From an uncultured Clostridia bacterium (lineage in GTDB: Bacteria; Bacillota; Clostridia; Christensenellales; Aristaeellaceae): a DNA stretch of 20,349 nucleotides. The stretch is from NCBI GenBank assembly GCA_934647305.1, contig CAKUFI010000047.1, forward strand, positions 1 to 20,349, given 5' to 3'. A model generated the notes under the pieces. That model saw only the letters and a list, made by a program, of their open reading frames with translations. It searched no databases and was not told where the DNA came from. Below, one piece after another: positions 14,575-20,349 of this stretch. Position 1 is the first letter of the stretch, and every line of letters starts with the position of its first letter. The position numbers and the translations under genes were made by a program.

Positions 14575-14615
14575 AGTTTTTGCTGAAATCTAAAGGATTT
14601 CCGGGCGCAAAAACT
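14575..14615 (+). repeat. CTAAAGG nested hairpin, copy 2
   Basis: Outer stem AGTTTTTGC (14575-14583) pairs with GCAAAAACT (14607-14615). Inner stem GAAATC (14585-14590) pairs with GATTTC (14596-14601) around TAAAG. Compared with copy 1 at 4050-4090, both stems changed with pairing kept and the core CTAAAGG is the same. Confidence 0.75.
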
Positions 14616-14714
14616 GCAGGGAAACGATTCTTTCTCTGGAAGACGGGATTTACAAAAACCGCTCCGGGCCCACGCTGTGCATTTGCACTGCCTGAGTCGG
14701 CAATGCCGATTGTT

Positions 14715-14853
14715 GTTTTCTGGGAAATCCCGGAAAACCGGAGAAATTGGGAACTCCAATCTATGGTTCCCAATTTCGTCGCCAGAACCGGCGGCAGCAA
14801 GTGGGTGTCGGCCCTGCCGACCGGCAGCAAGTGGGTGCAGGCTCAGCCTGCAC
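14715..14853 (-). repeat. Composite hairpin element, copy C (3' of coiled-coil gene)
   Basis: GTTTTCTGGG (14715-14724) pairs with CCCGGAAAAC (14729-14738 region, one wobble). The main stem GAAATTGGGAAC (14743-14754) pairs perfectly with GTTCCCAATTTC (14766-14777) around the 11-nt loop TCCAATCTATG. After 29 nt follow GTCGGC-cct-GCCGAC (14807-14821), the linker GGCAGCAAGTGG and GTGCAGGC-tca-GCCTGCAC (14835-14853). The coiled-coil gene's stop codon begins 2 nt beyond. Stem sequences differ almost completely from copies A and B, while loop, spacing and linkers are kept. Strand is given for its reading as a 3' untranslated region. Confidence 0.83.
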
Positions 14854-14855
14854 CG

Positions 14856-16229
14856 CTACGCCAGATCGGCGAGCAGCGCGTCGACGGTTTCGGTCAGGCG
14901 GGCCGAGTCGGGCCCCTCCAGCCGGAGGTAAAGCAGCGACGTGCCGTGCTGCAGCACGCAGACCTCGCTGTGCCCCGCGTCGCTTTCGGGGCCGGGGAAA
15001 CGGTAGCCGCCCGGCAGGTCAGTGACCGGCGGCAGTTCGTCCGGCGCGAACAGCTCGTCGAGCACCAGCGAAAGCGCCTGCTCCACGCCGAACTCCTCGA
15101 GACTGCCGGGCACTGGGATTTCGCGGATCACGCCCTGCATCTCCTGGCGGGAAAGGTAGACCGCGCCCTGATACTCGGCGGCCAGCATGCCCTCGGGCAG
15201 AGTCAGGGTCAACGCGATTTCCCGCCCGGTAAAGGTCAGCGGCGCGTCCTTTTCAGCCAGCTGTCCGGTCAAGGTCTGATTTTCCTGCTCAAGGCGCGCC
15301 TTTTCCTGCGCCCAGTCCTCCGCCTGCCGGGTCAGCGCGTCGAGCTGGCCCTTTTGCTCAGCGAGCAGCGCCTGATCCTCCTCGGAGGCCTTTTCGAGCG
15401 CCGCAATTTCCTGCCGGGCGCTTTCGAGCGCGGCTTCCTGCTCAGACAGCGTGGCCGACGCGCCGCCGTAGTTTTCCTCGGCCTGGGTCAACTGCGTTTC
15501 CAGCGCGTCCAGCTGCGCCTGCAGATCCTGCGCCTGGGCAAGCGCCTGCTGCTCGCGCTGCCCGCTCTCCTGGATGAGCACCGCCTGCCCGGCGTTTTTC
15601 TCCTCCGCGCGGGTCAGCTCGCTCTCCAGCCGCTCGTATTCCGCCTGCGCCTGCGCGAGCAGCTCGCCGCGCTCGGTCAGCTGCTTTTGCAGCTCGGCAA
15701 TGGCCTGCACGCGATCCTCCTGGCCGAAGCTGCTTTCCTCGAGCTGCTTTTCCAGCTCGGCAAGGCGCGCGTTCAGGCCGTCGTTATCCGCCTGCAGCGT
15801 CTCGGCCGACTGCGCCAGCGCGGCCTGTGCGTCCCGCTCCTGCGAAAGGCTCAGGCACTGCGCCTCGAGCGCCTCAACCTGCCGGCGGAAGTCCTCGATC
15901 TCCGCCTGCCGGTCGGACAGCGCCTCCTTGAGCGCCTGCTCGCCCTCGACGGCCTGGCCGAGCGAGATATTCAGCTCACCGATCTGCGCCTCGCGCCGGG
16001 TCAGCGTCTCCTGAACCAGCGCCAGCTGCGCCTGTGCCTCGCCGGCCGCGCTCCTCTGCTCGCCCAGCTGCTTTTCGGTCTCCTCCGCGCGGCGAAGCGA
16101 CTCGTCCCGCTCGTCAGTCAGCTTTGCCTGTGCGTTCGCCCGCTCCTTCAGCGCGCAGTACATCGCCCCGTTGAACGCCAGACTCACGATCAGCACGAGC
16201 GCCAGCAACCCTCTCCAAAAACTCTTCAC
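14856..16229 (-). CDS. Membrane-anchored coiled-coil protein of unknown function
   Basis: The 457-residue protein begins with a single hydrophobic anchor (about residues 6-25, after MKSFWRG), continues with a very long coiled coil (about 28-325, Gln, Glu, Ala and Leu rich) and ends in a compact domain of about 120 residues (from LTFTGREIALTLTLPEGM to the C-terminus). The C-terminal domain has alternating strands and an LLYLRLEG segment; I do not recognise it. The protein would be tethered in the membrane with the coiled coil outside the cell. The GTG start at 16229 has AAGGAGGG 7 nt upstream. Low-complexity composition means weak matches to myosin-like or chromosome-segregation proteins should not be trusted. 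The gene diverges from the DUF378 gene. Confidence 0.85.
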   Translation of the reverse strand: MKSFWRGLLALVLIVSLAFNGAMYCALKERANAQAKLTDERDESLRRAEETEKQLGEQRSAAGEAQAQLALVQETLTRREAQIGELNISLGQAVEGEQALKEALSDRQAEIEDFRRQVEALEAQCLSLSQERDAQAALAQSAETLQADNDGLNARLAELEKQLEESSFGQEDRVQAIAELQKQLTERGELLAQAQAEYERLESELTRAEEKNAGQAVLIQESGQREQQALAQAQDLQAQLDALETQLTQAEENYGGASATLSEQEAALESARQEIAALEKASEEDQALLAEQKGQLDALTRQAEDWAQEKARLEQENQTLTGQLAEKDAPLTFTGREIALTLTLPEGMLAAEYQGAVYLSRQEMQGVIREIPVPGSLEEFGVEQALSLVLDELFAPDELPPVTDLPGGYRFPGPESDAGHSEVCVLQHGTSLLYLRLEGPDSARLTETVDALLADLA

Positions 16230-16406
16230 GGCATGTCCCTCCTTGCATTTTCCCGCCGGGCGCGTTCGCCTCGTCCGGCAGACATGCTATACCCTATGCG
16301 CCTCGCCCCGCCCTTTTTCCAGGAAAATTTTTCAGGCGCGGAGGCGGTATAAACTACAGGGAGACAAGCTATACTACCGATATGCCATGAAAAGGAGTTG
16401 ATCGCA

Positions 16407-16613
16407 ATGGATCGTGTGTCCCTCATTCTGGTCATCATCGGCGCGCTGAACTGGCTGCTGGTGGGCCTGTTCCAGTTTGACTTTGTCTCCTGGGTGTTCG
16501 GCGGCCAGACTGCCGTGCTCAGCCGCATCGTGTACTCGCTGGTCGGCATCGCGGGCCTGTGGAGCATCTCGCTGCTGTTCCGCGACCGCGAGCCGGTCAA
16601 GGACGCGGAATGA
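16407..16613 (+). CDS. DUF378 family small membrane protein
   Basis: This 68-residue protein carries the DUF378 (YuzA-like) signature: an N-terminal segment LILVIIGALNWLLVGLFQFD, a central VFGG, and a second segment SRIVYSLVGIAGLWSISLLF. Two membrane helices are expected. The ATG at 16407 is set by AAAGGAG at 16391-16397, 9 nt upstream. The role of the family is not known. It ends before a terminator, so it is probably monocistronic. Confidence 0.92.
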   Translation: MDRVSLILVIIGALNWLLVGLFQFDFVSWVFGGQTAVLSRIVYSLVGIAGLWSISLLFRDREPVKDAE

Positions 16614-16653
16614 CGCGCCCAATGTGACAATTTGAGCACGTTTCGCCGGAAAT

Positions 16654-16685
16654 GGGCCGTTGAGTCTTCTCAAGCGGCCCTTTTT
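16654..16685 (+). terminator. Terminator after the DUF378 gene
   Basis: GGGCCGTTGAG (16654-16664) pairs with CTCAA-G-CGGCCC (16669-16680, one bulged G) around TCTT and is followed by TTTTT (16681-16685). The -35 region of the next gene probably falls inside this stem. Confidence 0.88.
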
Positions 16686-16695
16686 GCGTTATACT
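16667..16695 (+). promoter_or_regulatory. Possible promoter for the zinc peptidase gene
   Basis: TATACT (16690-16695, 5 of 6) has TTCTCA (16667-16672, 4 of 6) 17 nt upstream. The -35 box overlaps the terminator of the preceding gene, so the two signals share sequence. Confidence 0.5.
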
Positions 16696-16725
16696 GAAGG
16701 CATCCTTTCAAGGAGGGTTCGCACG

Positions 16726-17412
16726 ATGGAAATGAGTTTTGTGTATTACTGGCTGCTGATCGGCTGCCTGATCCTGTCCATGGCGGCGCAGGCCTGGATT
16801 CGCAGCGCCTATGCAAAGTACTCCCGCCGGCGCGCCGCCCGGGGCTGCACGGCCCGGGAAATGGTGACGCGCATGATGCGGGAGGAGGGGATTGAAAACG
16901 TGGCGCTGGGCAAGGTTCCGGGCGAGCTGACCGACCATTACGACCCCCAAAGCCTCACGCTGCGCCTGTCCGCGGGCACGGCCGACTCCGACTCGATCGC
17001 CGCGCTGGCCGTCGCCGCCCACGAGATGGGCCACGTGCTGCAGCACCGCGACGCCTACGCGCCCCTGTCCCTGCGCACGCTGATCGCCCCCACGGTGCAG
17101 ATTGGCTCGTCGCTGGCCATGCCGCTGCTGATTCTGGGGCTGGTGCTGAGCTACGGGCCGCTGGTGCAGGCGGGCATCGTGCTCTACGCGCTGATCACCC
17201 TGTTCACCTTTATCACCCTGCCGGTCGAGTTCAACGCCAGCCACCGCGCGCTGCTCGCCCTCGAGCGGGGCGGCTACCTGACCGAAGACGAGCTGCCCGG
17301 CGCGCGCAAGGTACTCTCGGCCGCCGCGCTGACCTACGTCGCCAGCGCCCTGACCGCGCTCGTGCAGTGCCTGCGCCTGATCTCCCTGTACGGCAGCCGC
17401 AAAAAGCGATAA
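16726..17412 (+). CDS. Membrane zinc metallopeptidase, YugP-like
   Basis: The 228-residue protein fits the YugP-like neutral zinc metallopeptidase family. An N-terminal membrane segment (about residues 4-22) is followed by a catalytic region with His99-Glu100-x2-His103 (AAHEMGHVLQH). Two more hydrophobic segments then bracket PVEFNAS (Glu168), the probable third zinc ligand. The C-terminus has a further hydrophobic helix (ALTYVASALTALVQCLRLI) and a basic tail. ATG 16726 is preceded by AAGGAGGG with 8 nt spacing. Its substrates are unknown. The gene is convergent with araC and shares a bidirectional terminator with it. Confidence 0.92.
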   Translation: MEMSFVYYWLLIGCLILSMAAQAWIRSAYAKYSRRRAARGCTAREMVTRMMREEGIENVALGKVPGELTDHYDPQSLTLRLSAGTADSDSIAALAVAAHEMGHVLQHRDAYAPLSLRTLIAPTVQIGSSLAMPLLILGLVLSYGPLVQAGIVLYALITLFTFITLPVEFNASHRALLALERGGYLTEDELPGARKVLSAAALTYVASALTALVQCLRLISLYGSRKKR

Positions 17413-17416
17413 GCTC

Positions 17417-17464
17417 ATATAAAAGTGACCGCGGTCCCTGAAAGGCCGCGGCCGTTCTTTTATG
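17417..17464. terminator. Bidirectional terminator between convergent genes
   Basis: CATATAAAAG..ACCGCGG pairs with CCGCGG..CTTTTATG around TCCCTGAAAGG, with A- and T-runs on the two outer sides. It serves the peptidase gene on the plus strand and overlaps the stop codon of the minus-strand regulator gene. Confidence 0.75.
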
Positions 17465-18254
17465 TATCGCCGGCGCCCGCCCTTCGCCGGTACTCCGAGG
17501 GAGACAGGCCGCACTGCTCCCGAAAGGCGCGGTTGAAGGTGCGCTGGGTCTCGAAGCCGCACTCGTAGGCAATGCGCGTGACGCTGAAGCCGGTGCTGCG
17601 CAGCAGCGTGCAGGCCTGATCGGCGCGCAGGGCGTTGACGTAGGCGCGCAGGTTCGTGTGCAGGCGGCGGGAGAAGGTGTGCGAGAGGTGCGACGGGCTG
17701 ACGGAAAGCGCCTCGGAGAGCGTGTGCAGCGTCACCGGCTCGGCAAAGTGGCGGGAGAGGTAGCTCATGATGCGGAAGGCGAGGTCGGAATGCGTTTCGG
17801 GCGGGTCGATCAGCCTCAGGCGCGGCAGGATGCGCGCGAGCAGCACCTGGACATAGCCCCGCACCGCCGCCTCGCACAGCTTCCCCGTGCACTCCTCCCG
17901 CAGGCGCTTCAGGCACATTTCCACGTCCTCCGGCAGCTCGCGCAGGCTGACAACCGGGCACTCCGGGCGGCGGCGCTCCAGCAGCGACGCAAAGTCGGGA
18001 AACTGTCCGGGCGCGGCGATGAGCATCAGCCCGTCCGCATTTTCCGCGTCGGCGTAGGCGTGAATCGCGCCGGGAAAGCACAGGCACACGTCCCCCGGCC
18101 CGAGCGGGTACGTTTCCCCGTCCACCAGCATCCGCGCGCTGCCCGAAAAAAGGCAGGCCAGCTCGAACTGCGTGTGCAGGTGCTCGGGAAAGCTGGCCGG
18201 AAAGCCCGGCGCCAGGCGCAGGCGACAGGACAGGTTTTCGAAATACGGCCGCAT
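17460..18254 (-). CDS. AraC family transcriptional regulator
   Basis: The 264-residue protein has an N-terminal cupin-type sensing domain (about residues 10-145, with HLHTQFELACLFSG and the LGPGDVCLCFPGAIHAY turn) and a C-terminal AraC double helix-turn-helix (about 165-260, VTLHTLSEALSVSPSHLSHT then VTRIAYECGF, FNRAFREQCGLSPSEYRR). This is the usual single-component sugar-responsive layout. A start at ATG 18254 is favoured by AGGAGG at 18264-18269, 9 nt upstream. It diverges from the thuA-like and oxidoreductase genes and is the probable regulator of them and of itself, through the compact divergent promoter region. Confidence 0.92.
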   Translation of the reverse strand: MRPYFENLSCRLRLAPGFPASFPEHLHTQFELACLFSGSARMLVDGETYPLGPGDVCLCFPGAIHAYADAENADGLMLIAAPGQFPDFASLLERRRPECPVVSLRELPEDVEMCLKRLREECTGKLCEAAVRGYVQVLLARILPRLRLIDPPETHSDLAFRIMSYLSRHFAEPVTLHTLSEALSVSPSHLSHTFSRRLHTNLRAYVNALRADQACTLLRSTGFSVTRIAYECGFETQRTFNRAFREQCGLSPSEYRRRAGAGDT

Positions 18255-18304
18255 CGCACATCGCCTCCTGTGCAATTTTTGTCTGCTGAAACGACGCTTC
18301 TTTC

Positions 18305-18337
18305 GTACATTATAGCCCGCGGCGTGCTATAATGCAA
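18305..18337. promoter_or_regulatory. Overlapping divergent promoters in a perfect inverted repeat
   Basis: CATTATAGC (18308-18316) and GCTATAATG (18326-18334) form a perfect 9-bp inverted repeat with a 9-nt GC-rich centre. Each arm carries a perfect TATAAT: 18328-18333 for thuA on the plus strand and 18314-18309 for araC on the minus strand. The -35 boxes at 17-nt spacing are poor (GTACAT for plus, TTGCAT for minus) and overlap the opposite -10 box. The two promoters should exclude each other, and weak -35 boxes fit activator dependence. Confidence 0.72.
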
Positions 18338-18369
18338 GCAGTGACTCAAAGAAAAAAGGAGGCGTTTTC

Positions 18370-19080
18370 ATGGGCAAGGTATGGATTTTTCAGGGCGGCT
18401 GGGACGGCCACGAGCCGGTACAGACCTCGGCGCGCTTCAAGGGAATGCTGGAAAAGCACGGCTATGAGGTGACTGTGTTCGACACGCTGGAGCCGCTGGG
18501 CAGCCTTTCAGACCTGATGGAGCTGGAGCTGATGGTGTTCTGCTGGACGATGGGCGAGATCAGGCCGGAGTACACGCGCAGCGTGTCGAAGGCGGTGGCT
18601 GCGGGCGTGGGCCTGACCGGCTGTCACGGCGGCATGTGCGACGCGTTCAGGCAGGATACCGAGTGGCAGTTTATGACCGGCGGGCAGTGGGTGGCGCACC
18701 CGGGCAACGACGGCGTGCGCTATACCGTGAACATCCGGCACGGCTCCAGCCCGATCGTCGAGGGACTCGAGGACTTCGAGGTATGCAGCGAGCACTATTA
18801 CCTGCACGTCGACCCGGCCATCGAGGTGCTGGCCAGCACGCGCTTCCCGGTCTTCCCCTACTACCACATGAGCAATAAGCCGGTGGACATGCCGGTTGCC
18901 TGGACCAAGTTCTGGGGAAACGGCCGGGTGTTCTATTCCTCGCTGGGGCATCACGACGACGTGTTCGAGCGCTCGCCGGCGGCCGCCGTGCTGATGGAGC
19001 GCGGCATGGTCTGGGCCGCCGAGGGTAAGGAGTACGCCCGGGCGCACAATTTGACCACCGAACGGTTTGAGAAGAAATAG
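18370..19080 (+). CDS. ThuA-like domain protein
   Basis: The 236-residue protein matches the ThuA family, a class I glutamine amidotransferase-like fold linked to trehalose and other disaccharide utilisation. Visible family segments are VWIFQGGWDGHEP at the start, GVGLTGCHGGMCDAF, WQFMTGGQWVAHPG, EHYYLHVDP, PVAWTKFWGNGRVFYSSLGHHDDVF and a helical C-terminus. The residues CHGG take the place of the nucleophile elbow of amidotransferases. It is cytoplasmic. ATG 18370 follows AAAAAAGGAGGC. It is followed 9 nt later by a Gfo/Idh/MocA oxidoreductase gene, the same pairing as ThuA with ThuB, where ThuB is a dehydrogenase; a role in sugar oxidation via keto-sugars is inferred from that. Confidence 0.9.
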   Translation: MGKVWIFQGGWDGHEPVQTSARFKGMLEKHGYEVTVFDTLEPLGSLSDLMELELMVFCWTMGEIRPEYTRSVSKAVAAGVGLTGCHGGMCDAFRQDTEWQFMTGGQWVAHPGNDGVRYTVNIRHGSSPIVEGLEDFEVCSEHYYLHVDPAIEVLASTRFPVFPYYHMSNKPVDMPVAWTKFWGNGRVFYSSLGHHDDVFERSPAAAVLMERGMVWAAEGKEYARAHNLTTERFEKK

Positions 19081-19089
19081 GAGGCAGCC

Positions 19090-20202
19090 ATGAATCGAGT
19101 AAAAGTCGCCATGATCGGCGTGGGCAACATCAGCGGGATTTACCTGAAGAACATCACCCAGACCTTCCACGAGCTGGAGCTGGTGGGTGTGTGCGACCTG
19201 GTGCGCGAGCGCGCGGAAAAGGCGCAGGCCGAGTACGGCATTCCCAAAATCTACGACACGATGTACGACGCCTTTGCCGACCCAGAGGTGCAGATCGTGC
19301 TGAACCTGACCCGGCCCTATGAGCACTTCGAGGTAAGCCGCGCCGCGCTGCTGGCCGGCAAGCACGTCTATTCCGAAAAGCCGCTGGGCGCGGAGCTGGC
19401 CGAGGGCGTCGAGCTACGCCGCATCGCCGAGGAAAAGGGCCTGATGCTGGGCGGCGCGCCGGATACCTTCCTGGGCGCGGGCATACAGACCTGCCGCCGG
19501 CTGATCGACGACGGCTTTATCGGCACGCCCATCGGCAGCGCAGCCTATATGATCGGCTGCGGCCACGAGTGCTGGCATCCCGACCCGGAATTCTACTACA
19601 AGCGCGGCGGCGGGCCGATGTTCGACATGGGCCCGTACTACCTGACCGCGATGATTAACCTGCTGGGCGGCGTGCAGCGGGTGTTCAGCGCCAGTAAAAT
19701 CACCTTCCCCAAGCGCACCATCACCAGCCAGCCGCTCGCGGGCAAGGTGATCGACGTGGACGTGAACACCTATATCGCGGGCACCGTGCAGTACGCTTCC
19801 GGCGCGATCGGCACCATTTTTACCACCTTCGACGTGCAGTTCCCGCGCGAAAAGTCCCGCTTTATCGAGGTTTACGGCAGCGAAGGCACGCTGTTCGTGC
19901 CCGACCCGAACGACTTCTCCGGCACGATTCAGCTCTATCGCCCGGAGGAAGGCGTGACGAAGGAGATCCCGATGATGTACGGCTATCCGGAGAACTCCCG
20001 CGCGCTCGGCCTGGCCGACATGGCCAAGGCACTTCAGACCGGCCGCGAGGCTCGCTGTGCCGTGCAGCAGACCTACCACGTGCTGGAGATCATTGAGGGC
20101 TTCGAGACCAGCGCGAAAACCGGCTGCTGGACCGATATCCACTCCCAGTATCACCGCGCCCCGGCCATGGTTCGTCCGGTGCTCAAGGGAATACTGGATT
20201 AG
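19090..20202 (+). CDS. Gfo/Idh/MocA family oxidoreductase
   Basis: The 370-residue protein has an N-terminal NAD(P)-binding Rossmann domain (VAMIGVGNISGIY), the conserved Glu96-Lys97-Pro98 of the family, and a C-terminal alpha/beta domain. In the catalytic stretch, GPMFDMGPYYLTAM (Asp179, Gly181), Tyr183 stands where many members have the His of Asp-x-Gly-x-His. The ribosome site AGGAGG overlaps the thuA stop codon, 5 nt from the ATG, so the pair is one operon. It probably oxidises or reduces a sugar or inositol derivative; the substrate cannot be named. Confidence 0.93.
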   Translation: MNRVKVAMIGVGNISGIYLKNITQTFHELELVGVCDLVRERAEKAQAEYGIPKIYDTMYDAFADPEVQIVLNLTRPYEHFEVSRAALLAGKHVYSEKPLGAELAEGVELRRIAEEKGLMLGGAPDTFLGAGIQTCRRLIDDGFIGTPIGSAAYMIGCGHECWHPDPEFYYKRGGGPMFDMGPYYLTAMINLLGGVQRVFSASKITFPKRTITSQPLAGKVIDVDVNTYIAGTVQYASGAIGTIFTTFDVQFPREKSRFIEVYGSEGTLFVPDPNDFSGTIQLYRPEEGVTKEIPMMYGYPENSRALGLADMAKALQTGREARCAVQQTYHVLEIIEGFETSAKTGCWTDIHSQYHRAPAMVRPVLKGILD

Positions 20203-20211
20203 GAGAAACGC

Positions 20212-20271
20212 GCCGAGCCGCTTTCGCGGCTCGGCATCCTGGGGGAGGGGGCGCATAGCGCCCCCTCCCCC
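20212..20271 (+). repeat. Two strong hairpins after the oxidoreductase gene
   Basis: GCCGAGCCGC-tttc-GCGGCTCGGC (20212-20235) is a perfect 10-bp hairpin starting 9 nt after the stop. It is followed by a perfect 14-bp hairpin GGGGGAGGGGGCGC (20241-20254) with GCGCCCCCTCCCCC (20258-20271) around ATA. Neither has a T-run. Confidence 0.72.
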
Positions 20272-20289
20272 GAACCCCTTCCCCGCATG

Positions 20290-20335
20290 CGCCCAGCTCC
20301 GGCAAAACTATGTTTTGCCGGAGCTGGGCGTTTTT
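20290..20335 (+). terminator. Very strong rho-independent terminator
   Basis: A perfect 19-bp stem (20290-20308 with 20312-20330; arms begin CGCCCAGCTCC and end GGAGCTGGGCG) around TAT is followed by TTTTT (20331-20335). It closes the thuA-gfo operon. The last 14 bases of the window, CCGGGCGGCAGTGC, resemble the start of another hairpin module. Confidence 0.92.
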
Positions 20336-20349
20336 CCGGGCGGCAGTGC

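Larger units (their letters stand above)
14418..14855. other. Gene-free gap: array of palindromic hairpins
   Basis: No gene is credible here. In order the gap holds GCTTGTC/GACAAGC; GGGGA/TCCCC near 14455-14469; CTCAAATC-tgt-GATTTGAG (14487-14505); a perfect 13-bp hairpin AAGGCTGAAAACC/GGTTTTCAGCCTT (14530-14560); the CTAAAGG nested hairpin (14575-14615); GTGCA-tt-TGCAC near 14686; TCGGC-aat-GCCGA (14697-14709); and composite element C (14715-14853). The part up to about 14625 has the same module order as 4012-4100. Confidence 0.72.

Noticed and set aside
14580..16352. Long plus-strand open frame of about 590 codons across the third repeat mosaic and the coiled-coil gene
   Set aside because: It is the antisense shadow of the minus-strand coiled-coil gene, extended through palindromic repeats; no ribosome site or family match.
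1..20349. tRNA, rRNA or known riboswitch genes
   Set aside because: None of the recognisable cores was seen; the many hairpins lack the conserved sequences of riboswitch classes I know.

Overview
The window reads as chromosome from a GC-rich, endospore-forming Firmicute, most likely a gut-type clostridium. The evidence is the spoIIR, sleB and ypeB genes, strong AGGAGG-type ribosome binding sites, sigma-A type promoters and Gram-positive families (YhaM, a YugP-like peptidase, DUF378). The lineage is an inference; no rRNA or tRNA gene is present.

Layout. Positions 1-302 hold a mosaic of palindromic repeats, which abuts the 3' end of a minus-strand ABC-F ATPase gene (303-2210). An AT-richer small membrane-protein gene (2320-2784, minus) and a TIM-barrel sugar isomerase gene (2982-3947, plus) diverge from near-consensus promoters. 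A repeat-rich gap (4001-4299) precedes an apparent four-gene operon: DUF362 ferredoxin-like protein, GNAT acetyltransferase, tgt and a conserved protein of unknown function, ending in a strong terminator (7882-7914). A second repeat mosaic (7915-8265) separates this from the convergent yhaM gene (8266-9213). Then come spoIIR, sleB and ypeB (plus), a clan GH-A glycoside hydrolase (12308-14383), a third repeat mosaic (14384-14855), a convergent membrane-anchored coiled-coil gene (14856-16229), a DUF378 gene, a zinc peptidase gene, and an araC / thuA-like / Gfo-Idh-MocA sugar cluster (17460-20202) ending in very strong hairpins.

The most interesting signal is non-coding. Three composite hairpin elements (about 125-285, 8125-8263 and 14715-14853) share one architecture: a stem of 12 pairs whose sequence differs in every copy while pairing is kept, an 11-nt loop conserved as TCYRATYTATG (one base differs in one copy), a spacer of 28-30 nt, then two or three short hairpins joined by a conserved GGCAGCAAGTGG-like linker. 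All three lie in the same orientation, and each begins 2-27 nt after the stop codon of a minus-strand gene. Other modules (CTCTCGAGCTCTCC hairpins, CTAAAGG nested hairpins, a 46-nt inverted duplicate) are shuffled through the same gaps. I do not recognise the composite as a named RNA or repeat family.

Functionally the protein genes look like ordinary housekeeping and sporulation genes plus accessory carbohydrate metabolism. The araC-thuA-gfo set resembles a ThuA/ThuB-type sugar oxidation pair under a divergent regulator, and its two -10 boxes sit in the arms of one perfect inverted repeat.
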